NCBI GenBank assembly: GCA_022823185.1
Contig: JAJDXQ010000032.1
Coordinates: 57,276-121,275, forward strand
Length of the DNA stretch: 64,000 nt
Reading direction: 5' to 3'
Origin: Caldilineaceae bacterium
GTDB lineage: Bacteria; Chloroflexota; Anaerolineae; Caldilineales; Caldilineaceae
This document shows, piece after piece, positions 17,721 to 28,426 of this stretch; positions within the stretch are counted from its first letter, which is position 1, and the number at the start of each line of letters is the position of its first letter. The position numbers and the translations under genes are program-made. The notes below the pieces were generated by a model. It was not told where the DNA came from. It did no database searches and saw only the letters and a list, made by a program, of their open reading frames with translations.

Positions 17721-18125
17721 GTGCCGATTCCTCTTGAACTCATAATTGAGAGATCGCCCGTATCTCAGCAGGCTCGCAGAAGACGGCTAGTGAGGAACTG
17801 GACTCAGGAGGTGCGAAGCGTTGTCGAGAGTGAGTAGGGCAGCGAACCGCCCGTTGCCGAAGAACTCATGGTGACGATTACCTATTTCTGCGATAGTACG
17901 CCCCTGGATATTGACAACATTCCCAAGCCAATCCTGGACGCATTGAAGGGTCTGATCTTCTTTGATGACTCTCAGACAACGGATTTGCTTTGCCGAAAGA
18001 GGGTTCTGAGGCCCAGTTTTCCAACCCGGGACCTATCACCGAGCTTGCACCAGGCTCTCGGCCGAACCAGATAGTTCATTCACATCATTGTGGACGATGC
18101 GCCGGACCAGGATGTGATATTTTGA
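17721..18125 (+). pseudogene. RusA-like Holliday junction resolvase gene with two in-frame TAG codons
   Basis: One continuous frame from a GTG at 17721 reads VPIPLELIIERSPVSQQARR, and continues through TAG at 17835 to YFCDSTPLDIDNIPKPILDA and FFDDSQTTDLLCRKR. It then passes TAG at 18072 and ends FIHIIVDDAPDQDVIF at TGA 18123. The DxDN and DD motifs are the acidic metal-binding residues of RusA resolvases, which cut Holliday junctions. Everything expected of the family is present except for the two nonsense codons, so decay looks recent. The final TGA overlaps the TTG start of the next gene (TTGA), implying a former operon. Confidence 0.75.
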
Positions 18126-18781
18126 TCGAAGACATCGAGATTCTTGAAAGGAAGTTCATCGCCAGGACGGCGGCGAAGTACCGAAGCCGGGGCTATGAAG
18201 TTGAGGAAAACTGTGAGCTGGACTTTTTGCCCGGTTTCCACGTGGATCTGGTTGCGCGCAAAGATGACGAGGTGCGGGTGATTGAGGTGAAGTCCAGGAC
18301 GTCCCTGGCAGCAACACCAGAGTTGAATGAACTTGCTGAGATTCTCTATAGCAAGCCTGGCTGGAGCTATGATCTGCTGCTGGTGGGCGAGCCGGAGAAG
18401 CTGGAATCGCCTGAGGGCTCGCAGCCTTTTGCCGAAGAGGAGATCCGCCGGCGTCTTGCCGAGGCCGAGACCGTTCTTGAGAAGGGTTCGGGTGAAGCCG
18501 CCTACCTGCTGGTCTGGTCGGCTTGCGAGGCAGCGATCCGAAATCTGATCGAAACCGCCGACATCTCCATCACGCGCGTCACCACGGCGGTATACGTCCT
18601 GGATATGGCGGTCATGCACGGCATCATTTCGCGCGAAGACTATGACTATCTGACCGACATGATGAAGTATCGAAACGCGATTGCCCACGGTTTTGATGTC
18701 AACGGATTCAGCGACGAGAAGGTGACGGAGTTGATCGGGGTTGCTGCGCGGCTACTGGATCCGGAGCCTGAGGTGGCGTGA
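18122..18781 (+). CDS. Putative nuclease fused to a HEPN-like domain
   Basis: A 219-residue protein. Residues about 10-65 look like a restriction-endonuclease (PD-(D/E)xK) fold: HVDLVA gives Asp42 and IEVKSR gives Glu55 and Lys57. The C-terminal half, about 120-215, is helical and contains RNAIAHGF, which fits the R-x4-H signature of HEPN ribonucleases (Arg184, His189). I chose TTG at 18122 because it overlaps the stop of the RusA-like frame. The protein is intact although the upstream gene is broken. A DNA-repair, stress or defence nuclease is plausible, but no partner toxin or antitoxin is seen. Confidence 0.72.
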   Translation: MIEDIEILERKFIARTAAKYRSRGYEVEENCELDFLPGFHVDLVARKDDEVRVIEVKSRTSLAATPELNELAEILYSKPGWSYDLLLVGEPEKLESPEGSQPFAEEEIRRRLAEAETVLEKGSGEAAYLLVWSACEAAIRNLIETADISITRVTTAVYVLDMAVMHGIISREDYDYLTDMMKYRNAIAHGFDVNGFSDEKVTELIGVAARLLDPEPEVA

Positions 18782-18960
18782 AGACGGACGATAGCCGTTT
18801 CGGAGCGGCCGAGTTCCCGCGCGATTGCGGTTTCCCGGCTTAAACTTCAGCAGGGCGCCCCACTATTCAAGCAGTTAACTGAGGGATTTGCATAATGTGG
18901 ACGTGACATAATCGGCCAGTAGGGTTTCTTCTATCGTTGCCAACGAATAGGAGGGCCCAA

Positions 18961-19230
18961 ATGGCGGAATTGCCACAACTGACCGACTATGTCCATCTCA
19001 TTATTGAACTGTTTGGCCGCCTTCGACAAGAACGTAGCGCAAGCGCAGCTGCGAAACTGGGACTGACCCGCCACCCACTGACCACCGCCCTGACCCCTGC
19101 AGTTCTCCCCGCCCCACGCCCACATATCAGAGCCCATCCCCCAAATCCCCGTCCAGACAACAACCCATCCCCGTCCAAATCCAGGGCTTGTGATCAGTTC
19201 AGTTTTCTTGTATTGTATAGTATGGTATGA
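18961..19230 (+). CDS. Possible short gene or truncated 5' end
   Basis: An ATG with a strong AGGAGGG ribosome site opens an 89-codon frame. The first about 35 residues (MAELPQLTDYVHLIIELFGR onward) look like real protein. The rest reads through a dispersed intergenic repeat and is proline-rich junk in character. Either a repeat insertion truncated a small gene, or the frame is accidental. No family recognised. Confidence 0.25.
   Translation: MAELPQLTDYVHLIIELFGRLRQERSASAAAKLGLTRHPLTTALTPAVLPAPRPHIRAHPPNPRPDNNPSPSKSRACDQFSFLVLYSMV
19074..19175. repeat. About 100-bp dispersed intergenic repeat, copy 1
   Basis: It starts with CACTGACCACCGCC and ends CAAATCCCCGTCCAGACAAC. The same order of blocks, with moderate divergence and a short insertion, is found at 29930-30046. 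Confidence 0.7.
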
Positions 19231-19441
19231 GTAATGTATGCTAAAATCCGAATGAGGGAATCGCCGGCCACCATAAGCGGCGACCGCCAGGGACGGTTCG
19301 ACAACCGTCCGTTTCGTTCCAATTGACCCTGGCTTCGCGCGCACAATTCGAGGCGGCGAGAACAGAGCCTGATCGCTCTGCGTCAAACCGCAGCGCTTAT
19401 TCCAAGAGATTTCATCCATCTAAACTCCCGGAGGATTGACG

Positions 19442-20308
19442 ATGACGGTAGCAGTCCCCGAGCGGCAGTTCGATGACGGCCTAACCGGCGAATTCCCGCC
19501 GGACCTGTATGAGCCAGCCGGTGTTGTTACGGGTGTCGACGGCTTCGCCGGTGTGACCGACGCGCACGTGACCCAATTCCAGGAGCAGGGCTTCCTGATC
19601 GTCGAAAACGCCTTCACAGCACAGGAAATCAAGGTGGCGCTGGACGGGCTGTTTCACCTGTTGTCGGGCGCAGTTGAGGACTTCAACGGCGTTCAATACG
19701 AGAGGGCCTCCGCAGGCGTCAATGTTGAGGAACTGCCGCTTGAGGAAAAACAGGACTATGTGCGCAAGTTCATGAGCTTTGCCGACTACGACCAGCGCCT
19801 GAACAAACTCGCGCATCACCCGCTGCTGCTGGAACTGGTTCAACGTCTGATCGGCGAGGCGCCGGTTCTGTTCCAAAGCATGGCGCTCCTGAAGCCGCCC
19901 CGGCTCGGCCGCGACAAACCCTGGCACCAGGATCACGCCTACTTCCAACTCGAACTCAATACCAGAGTCGTCGGCTGCTGGATCGCCCTTGACGAGGCCA
20001 CCATCCAGAACGGCTGCATGGTCGTCGCTCCGGGCAGCCATCTGCAAGGACCTGTCGTCCATTTCCGAAGGCGGGATTGGCAAATCTGTGACACGGACGT
20101 GGACAACAGCGGCGCTGTGGCCGTACCGCTCAAGCCCGGCGGCCTCCTGCTCTTCCAGAGCCTGCTCCACCACGGAACGCCGCCCAACAGGTCCATGTCG
20201 CGCCGCCGCGCGCTCCAGTTCCACTACCGACCACAGGGCGCGCCGCTCACCACCCAGGAAGAACGACTGGCTATCTTTGGCGGTGAGGGCTTGGGGGCTG
20301 AATGCTGA
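19442..20308 (+). CDS. Phytanoyl-CoA dioxygenase (PhyH) family protein
   Basis: A 288-residue Fe(II)/2-oxoglutarate oxygenase. The iron site is in KPWHQDHAYF (HxD), and the distal histidine is in LLHHGTPPNRS followed by SRRRALQFHY, which supplies the co-substrate arginine. The ATG at 19442 is seven bases after GGAGG; a TTG six bases earlier is less likely. It stands alone between an eroded region and the tRNA-Sec gene on the opposite strand. It is more distant from the other two PhyH proteins in the window than a recent duplicate would be. The substrate is unknown. Confidence 0.9.
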   Translation: MTVAVPERQFDDGLTGEFPPDLYEPAGVVTGVDGFAGVTDAHVTQFQEQGFLIVENAFTAQEIKVALDGLFHLLSGAVEDFNGVQYERASAGVNVEELPLEEKQDYVRKFMSFADYDQRLNKLAHHPLLLELVQRLIGEAPVLFQSMALLKPPRLGRDKPWHQDHAYFQLELNTRVVGCWIALDEATIQNGCMVVAPGSHLQGPVVHFRRRDWQICDTDVDNSGAVAVPLKPGGLLLFQSLLHHGTPPNRSMSRRRALQFHYRPQGAPLTTQEERLAIFGGEGLGAEC

Positions 20309-20353
20309 GCACAGCGCTGCGCTCTGCACTGAGTTCTGCAATGCGCTTCGCAA

Positions 20354-20452
<99 letters not shown>

Positions 20453-20459
20453 GCTGGCT

Positions 20460-20488
20460 ATTGTATCGACACAACAGAACGCGGTCAA
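20460..20488 (-). promoter_or_regulatory. Sigma-70-type promoter of the tRNA-Sec gene
   Basis: On the minus strand TTGACC (20483-20488), a 17-base spacer, and TACAAT (20460-20465) lie seven bases before the mature tRNA 5' end. Both hexamers are near consensus and the spacing is ideal. An 8-bp inverted repeat (GAACGCGG at 20477-20484, CCGCGTTC at 20498-20505) overlaps the -35 region. Confidence 0.8.
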
Positions 20489-20741
20489 ATGATGCGGCCG
20501 CGTTCAATATGAGAGTCCAATACGCCCGACACGCAAGTCTGTTTTCCCCGAATCAGCTTGCCTCAACAATAACATTCCAATACGGTTCGACTCTTGGTCT
20601 TGGCACTCCCCGCTTCATCTGCCAGAATCCGCGGCGTGACCATCGACCGACTATTTACGACTTTCTGATCGCCGGAACTTATAGATAGCTTCATCCCTGG
20701 CGCCCGATAACCAACGCAGCAAGCGGTCTGGATAGAATCGA

Positions 20742-22061
20742 ATGCACTTGGCTTGTCCCGTTTGCGGGGCCCCCGTAGAGGTCACCCCGTCGTTTACAAA
20801 CTGTCCCAACTGTGGCACAGATGTCGCTTCGCATTACACCCCCGCGGAGATGACCCGGACAATCTACCATCGCGCCCTGGAACATTACTCGATGGGCAAT
20901 GAGGTCGCCGCCCTGGAGGGCATAGACCAGGGCATCACCCTGCTGGAAGCGCCCGAACTGCACCTGCTCGCGGCGCTCATCTATCGAAAACGCGGCGAAT
21001 TCAAGGAAATGCGGGAGCACGTCGCCGCCATCCCCGCCGATGACATCCTGCGCAGCGAGGGCGAGTGGCTGCTGCGCTCCCACCAGGAACAGCTCCAACT
21101 GGGACGCCGGGAAGAGGCCCGCCGGAGGGGCCGCGCCAAAGGCACGCAGCTCGCAGTCGGCAAGGCAAGCCGGCAGTTCAGCACCGAATACTACCCAGCC
21201 CCGCTTGCCAAGAAACAGGAAGCGCTTAAAGCCGCCCCTAAGAAAATCCGCAGGCGCCTCCCTTGGGCGATTCCGATCGCCGCTGTCCTCCTCGGCATCA
21301 TCTTCTTCCTGCCGGACTTGGGCGATCCCCTGCAGCCCGTCCTCAGGGGTCTGGGCGCCATTCAGGACCAGGTTGCCGACATCTACGCCTACTTCACCAG
21401 CGACGAACCGAGCGCGGCGTCCAGCCCTGACGGCGGGCCTGACACCGGCCCCCAGTTCAGCGCCGCATCCGCAGATGAAGCGCCGCCGCCGCAGTCGTCC
21501 TCCGCGCAACCGACCGCCACACCCCTTCCCACGCCCGCGCCAACCCAGGCCGCGTCCGTACAAGCTGCGTCGACCCCCGCCCCGACCGCCAGCGCATCCC
21601 CTGACGTCGCCGCCACCATCATCGCCGTCGCACGCGTGCAGTCCTTCGATCTGACCGCCTTCCTCAATGAACAGGACCGGGCGGACCTGGCCGCGTTCGG
21701 CATACAGGCCACCTGGGCCGCGGGCGCGCCCCCCGGCGAACTGATCCTGCAGGGAACTGTATCCATGGCCGCGGTGCAGACCGAGTTGCTGGCGCTGGCG
21801 GCTGAAATCGAAGGGGTGACGTCCATCGACCAGAGCGCCCTGGTGGTGGATCTGCCCGAAACGTACCTCGTCCGGGCAGGCGAAAACCTGCGCCACATCG
21901 CCCTGCGGTTGTACGGGGACCAGGACCGCTGGACGGAAATCTACGCTGCCAACCAGGACCTGATCGGCCAGGACCCCAATAACGTCTGGGTCGGCCTTTC
22001 GCTCACAGTTCCTCAAGGCGACGGGGTCCAGGAAGAGCAGGAAGAGCAACCCCAGCCGTGA
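20742..22061 (+). CDS. Zinc-ribbon, membrane-anchored protein with BON-like and LysM domains
   Basis: A 439-residue protein. Residues 5-9 (CPVCG) and 21-25 (CPNCG) form an N-terminal zinc ribbon. A helical region with a TPR-like look (about 35-110) follows, then a basic stretch, one transmembrane helix at about 172-192, and a Pro/Ala/Thr-rich linker (about 215-285). A BON-like domain (about 290-370) and a C-terminal LysM module (TYLVRAGENLRHIALRLYGD onward) end it. LysM binds peptidoglycan-type glycans, so the C-terminal part should face the wall or outside. The combination suggests an envelope-associated scaffold. Role unknown. Confidence 0.82.
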   Translation: MHLACPVCGAPVEVTPSFTNCPNCGTDVASHYTPAEMTRTIYHRALEHYSMGNEVAALEGIDQGITLLEAPELHLLAALIYRKRGEFKEMREHVAAIPADDILRSEGEWLLRSHQEQLQLGRREEARRRGRAKGTQLAVGKASRQFSTEYYPAPLAKKQEALKAAPKKIRRRLPWAIPIAAVLLGIIFFLPDLGDPLQPVLRGLGAIQDQVADIYAYFTSDEPSAASSPDGGPDTGPQFSAASADEAPPPQSSSAQPTATPLPTPAPTQAASVQAASTPAPTASASPDVAATIIAVARVQSFDLTAFLNEQDRADLAAFGIQATWAAGAPPGELILQGTVSMAAVQTELLALAAEIEGVTSIDQSALVVDLPETYLVRAGENLRHIALRLYGDQDRWTEIYAANQDLIGQDPNNVWVGLSLTVPQGDGVQEEQEEQPQP

Positions 22062-22185
22062 ACCATGAACAGCCGGGCCCGCGGCGCCCCCCAGCGGCCG
22101 TAACGCTGTTCAGGAGCCATCGCCAGACACCCGCCCCAGAGCCGTCGCGCCCCAGTCCGCAACGCCGCCGGCCGCCGCCCTACGC

Positions 22186-23421
22186 ATGAAACTCGGGACG
22201 ATCGACAGACGGCTACTTACAATCCTCCTCGTCGTCTTTGTTCAGATGCTGGGGGCGTCGCTCATCTTCCCTGTCCTGCCCCTCTATGCCCAGCGGGAGT
22301 TTCACCTGTCGGCGGAGCTGATCACACTCCTCTCCTCCTCATTCTTCGCCGCCCAGTTCATCTCCGGCCCCTATGTCGGCCGCCTCTCCGACCATTACGG
22401 ACGCATTCCGGTCCTCATCGTCAGCCAGGTCGGGACGGTCATCAGCTTTGTCCTGCTGGCCTTTGCCCCCAGCTTTGGCTGGCTCTTCTTTGCCCGCATC
22501 CTCGATGGCATCACCGGCGGCAACATCATCGTTGCCCAGGCGTATATCACCGACATCACCCCGCGCGAGAAGCGCACCGAGAGCCTCGGCTACATCCTCG
22601 CTGCTTTCGGCCTCGGCTTCATGTTCGGTCCCGCCCTCGGCGGCGCGCTCGCCGCAGCCTACGGCCCCGCAGTCCCCTTTCTCGTCGCCGCGGTCGCCGC
22701 GGCCGCGGTCGTCCTCCTCACCTGGCACGCGCTCGATGAAACGCTCTCCGCGGAGGAACGGCGCCGCGCCCGCGCCCGCCGCGCCGGCAGCCTCACCATC
22801 AGCAGCCTGCTGGGAGGCGCTCCCTGGGCCCTGCCGCTGCTGGCCGTCCTCCTGATCGCCTTCCTCGGCCAGTTTGCGCTGGGCCTTCTGCAATCCACCT
22901 TCGCGCTCTTCGGTGAAGCCGTTCTCTTCCAGGGCGCAAGCCGCGAGGTCACCGACGTTGGCATCGGCCTTTTGCTCTCCGTTGTGGGCATCTCCCAACT
23001 GTTTACGCAGACTTACCTGCTGCGGCGCCTGGCGCGGCGCTTGAGCGAAGGCCAGCTTGTCGTGATGGGCAGCATCCTTCGTATGATCGGCATGGTGGTC
23101 TACGCGCTCGTCACATCGCCCTGGCTCGGCGCCTTCGGCTCACTCTTCTTTGCCGTCGGCTACGGGCTCTCCAGTCCGCCGCTCCAATCCATGTCCACAG
23201 CGCTTGTGGCTGATCAGGACCGCGGCAGCGTACTCGGCTGGTTTCAGTCGAGCATCAATCTGTCCACGATCATCAGCACCGCGATCGCCGGCGTGATCTT
23301 CGCCCGCGGGCCGACAATGCCGTACTGGCTCGGCGCGGCCACCTCCGCTTTGGTGGTGCTGGCGATGATAGGTATGATGCGGTGGATGCCGCATCAGTCC
23401 GTCCGCGTGTCAAAGAGCTGA
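22186..23421 (+). CDS. MFS transporter (drug/proton antiporter type)
   Basis: A 411-residue protein with about twelve hydrophobic helices. The family motif A is seen as GRLSDHYGRIPVL between helices 2 and 3, and the second-half region also has the expected pattern. It resembles TetA/multidrug efflux members of the major facilitator superfamily. It lies 42 bases upstream of the altronate-dehydratase-like gene in the same direction, so it could instead carry a sugar acid related to that enzyme. Substrate not determinable. Confidence 0.88.
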   Translation: MKLGTIDRRLLTILLVVFVQMLGASLIFPVLPLYAQREFHLSAELITLLSSSFFAAQFISGPYVGRLSDHYGRIPVLIVSQVGTVISFVLLAFAPSFGWLFFARILDGITGGNIIVAQAYITDITPREKRTESLGYILAAFGLGFMFGPALGGALAAAYGPAVPFLVAAVAAAAVVLLTWHALDETLSAEERRRARARRAGSLTISSLLGGAPWALPLLAVLLIAFLGQFALGLLQSTFALFGEAVLFQGASREVTDVGIGLLLSVVGISQLFTQTYLLRRLARRLSEGQLVVMGSILRMIGMVVYALVTSPWLGAFGSLFFAVGYGLSSPPLQSMSTALVADQDRGSVLGWFQSSINLSTIISTAIAGVIFARGPTMPYWLGAATSALVVLAMIGMMRWMPHQSVRVSKS

Positions 23422-23463
23422 AACGTCTCGTCAGCATCGCAGGGCGCGAAACGGAGGAGCCCG

Positions 23464-26244
<2,781 letters not shown>

Positions 26245-26357
26245 GGGGCGCCCTGCGCACGTCAGCCCGCGCGCAGGGGTTGCTGCCCGCGACAGCCGGC
26301 AGCAACGGATGGCCGCTGATCCTGTCACGCACTGTCACCCTCTGTCTCAGGCTGCAT

Positions 26358-27497
26358 TCACCGCGCAAAAGCGGGAAAGTCTCCCGGCTCCACCATCATT
26401 CGCGCCTCGCCGCTCGCCGCGTCGATCAGCCACAGAGACGGCGTCACTTCCGGCCCCCGCAGCGGAAAACGCCGCGTGACCAGAAAACGCCCGTCAGGAC
26501 TCCAGACCGGAGGCCCGTGGTCGTAAGCGGGATCGCCGGTCAGCGCAGTCGCCTCCGTGCCGTCCGGGCGCATCCGCCAGATCTGGCTGCCCCGCGTCGC
26601 GCCCGGGCCTTCCAGCTCCTTGCGCCGAAACGCGATCCAGGCTCCGTCCCCCGACGAAACCGCCGAACTGTCGTGGACCAGCCCCCCGGCCGCTCGCCCG
26701 GCTTCGCTCAACTCGAACCGCTCCCCGCTTTCAACGTCGATCGCGATCAGATGGGTCATCCATTCATCGCCGCTCTGCCTGAATTCAGTCGTGTACATCC
26801 TGGGGCGCGCACTGTCCCAGCTGCACGTCTCTCCCGTCGCCGTTGGATAAAAGGCCGTCTGCCCGCTCTCGTCCGCAGGCCCCGAAGACAGACTGATGAC
26901 CGCCAGCTTCTGTTCCTCCGGCGCAACGAAACAAAGCCACTCCCCGTCCACAGACCAGCGCGCATCCAGACCAAGACGCTGGCTGTCGCTGAAAATCGGC
27001 GCCGTTTCGCCCGATTCCACATCCAGGAGCCAGATCCGCGGCGGGCTTAGCACGCCGGACGCAAACGCGTTCACCGAACGACGCGTGTACGCCAGGTACT
27101 GGCCGTCGGATGACCAGCTCGGGCCGCTGCACGAGGCGTTCTCGCACGCCAGCAGCGGCCTCTCCTCCCCGCTGGCTACATCGATCAGCCGCAGATCGCT
27201 GAATCCCATCTCCCCCAGCGCCCCGTACGCAATCAGCCTGCCATCCGGCGACGGCGCGAAATCCCACACGCTGACCTCATCCGGGGTCAAGGGTCTCGAA
27301 GCCCGCTCCGCAACCCCTTCGTCAGCCGCAAAAGGCAATGCATGCAACTGCGCGCGTCCAACTTCGTCGACCGTCTTGTAGAGCAGATAGGTTACGCCGT
27401 CGTCGCCGACACCCCGGCGGCTCTGCCCCCACAGACCCAGGAGCATCAGCATGCACAGGCTGAGGATCGACAGTACGGTCAGATCAAAACGGCTCAT
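26358..27497 (-). CDS. TolB/PD40-type beta-propeller protein, membrane-anchored
   Basis: A 379-residue protein with one N-terminal transmembrane helix (about residues 7-25). Repeats follow of the WD40-like PD40 type: WDFAPSPDGRLIAYG, GPSWSSDGQYLAYTRR, DARWSVDGEWLCFV and GPPVWSPDGRFLVTRR. Such repeats form a beta propeller exposed outside the cytoplasmic membrane. No catalytic domain is attached, so it probably mediates protein contacts or sensing. It ends a minus-strand run after the His-rich membrane pair, though the 74-base gap leaves co-transcription uncertain. Confidence 0.82.
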   Translation of the reverse strand: MSRFDLTVLSILSLCMLMLLGLWGQSRRGVGDDGVTYLLYKTVDEVGRAQLHALPFAADEGVAERASRPLTPDEVSVWDFAPSPDGRLIAYGALGEMGFSDLRLIDVASGEERPLLACENASCSGPSWSSDGQYLAYTRRSVNAFASGVLSPPRIWLLDVESGETAPIFSDSQRLGLDARWSVDGEWLCFVAPEEQKLAVISLSSGPADESGQTAFYPTATGETCSWDSARPRMYTTEFRQSGDEWMTHLIAIDVESGERFELSEAGRAAGGLVHDSSAVSSGDGAWIAFRRKELEGPGATRGSQIWRMRPDGTEATALTGDPAYDHGPPVWSPDGRFLVTRRFPLRGPEVTPSLWLIDAASGEARMMVEPGDFPAFAR

Positions 27498-27571
27498 GAA
27501 TTTGAGAGTAGGGAGTCAGTGCAGGCTGCAGCCGCAGCGGGCCGCCTTTTGCCGGCGCTTCGTTACAGGGG

Positions 27572-28393
27572 TCATGGATAGAGGTAGGGCTGGTTGGGTT
27601 CCGCTACGACCTCCAGCTGCTCCGCCATGAGCACCGGCAGCTCAATGCCGGTGGAAGCGCCGAACCGGCCAACGACCCGCACCCACTGGCCCTCCTCCAA
27701 CGCCTCTTCAAATGTCAGACCAGCCCCCAGGCTGACCGGCAACCCGACGGCCATCGCATCCGCGGCACAGCAGCCAACGACAAAACGGGTGAGCGTGAAC
27801 TGCGCCTTCTCTGTCGCGTTGTCAAGATAGATGAAGCCAACGACATCCGCGGTGTCGGTCTCGGCCGGCCGCTCACCTTGATGAAAGGCCAGAACCCAAT
27901 CCAGTATCGTGCGCTCGCTGCTCTCACGCACCTGCGTGGAACGCGCAGCCGCCGGCAGCACGGAATCCAATCCCCCAGCGCTGATCTCACGATTCTGCAG
28001 CGCAGCCACGCCCAAGGGCTTGGGCGGCACGAGCAGGCCGAGAAGAATGGGTAGGGAAATAAGCAGAAACCCCAACCAACCCAAAGAGTGGCTGTGATCG
28101 TGGTGATGGCCGTGGCGGTCGTTGTGGTCCTCGCCGGCGCCGTCCCGCCCTGACGACTCCTGGCCGGACTCCTGGAGCAGGTAGCGGTAGCTTGCCCCCA
28201 CCACCATCAGGCCGATCACCGCAGCCACCGTCAGCCAGTCAAACCGTTGGCTGATGTAGTAGTTGAGCGTGCCCGACGTGATGCGCGTGAACAGAAATAC
28301 GCCCATCCCCAGCAGAAGCAACCCTTTGAGAGCCGCCTGCACTCTGGGCAGCCGCAACAGCCGGCCCGTCACGCTAGCTGAATCCTGTGCCAC
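27572..28393 (-). CDS. TIGR03943-type permease subunit with His-rich loop
   Basis: A 273-residue membrane protein with helices near residues 20-37, 50-68 and 105-125. Between the second and third helices is a His/Asp-rich stretch (DRHGHHHDHSHS), a likely metal-binding loop. The C-terminal half has VGFIYLDNATEKAQFTLTRF and VGCCAADAMAVGLPV, characteristic of the TIGR03943/DUF1980 (YcgQ-like) family, with a conserved CC pair. Members are encoded next to DUF318 permeases, as here (34 bases apart). A role in metal ion handling is inferred from the histidines. Confidence 0.85.
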   Translation of the reverse strand: MAQDSASVTGRLLRLPRVQAALKGLLLLGMGVFLFTRITSGTLNYYISQRFDWLTVAAVIGLMVVGASYRYLLQESGQESSGRDGAGEDHNDRHGHHHDHSHSLGWLGFLLISLPILLGLLVPPKPLGVAALQNREISAGGLDSVLPAAARSTQVRESSERTILDWVLAFHQGERPAETDTADVVGFIYLDNATEKAQFTLTRFVVGCCAADAMAVGLPVSLGAGLTFEEALEEGQWVRVVGRFGASTGIELPVLMAEQLEVVAEPNQPYLYP

Positions 28394-28426
28394 CTTTCAC
28401 CTTTCCTGTCTTCCGCCGTCTATCCG

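Larger units (their letters stand above)
18782..19441. other. Intergenic region with repeats and an AT-rich stretch before the oxygenase gene
   Basis: It contains a possible short gene (18961), a dispersed repeat at 19074-19175, and an AT-rich stretch at 19200-19245 with a TATAGT hexamer at 19216 that may belong to the promoter of the downstream oxygenase. No convincing -35 element is spaced correctly. No other gene is seen. Confidence 0.4.

Noticed and set aside
17441..18074. Possible amber read-through (pyrrolysine) at the three TAG codons, given corrinoid genes in the window
   Set aside because: TAG is used as an ordinary stop by several genes here (for example 1921, 11717, 13362), no Pyl tRNA or methylamine methyltransferase is present, and the HsdM piece is also internally deleted.
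18784..18842. A minus-strand HTH-like peptide (TAIARELGRSETAIVRL)
   Set aside because: Only about 20 codons with no start, stop context or flanking homology; could be a tiny remnant of a regulator or chance.
20691..22049. A 452-codon minus-strand frame opposite the LysM protein gene
   Set aside because: Glycine- and arginine-rich low-complexity translation, no ribosome site, and fully antisense to a protein with zinc ribbon and LysM motifs.
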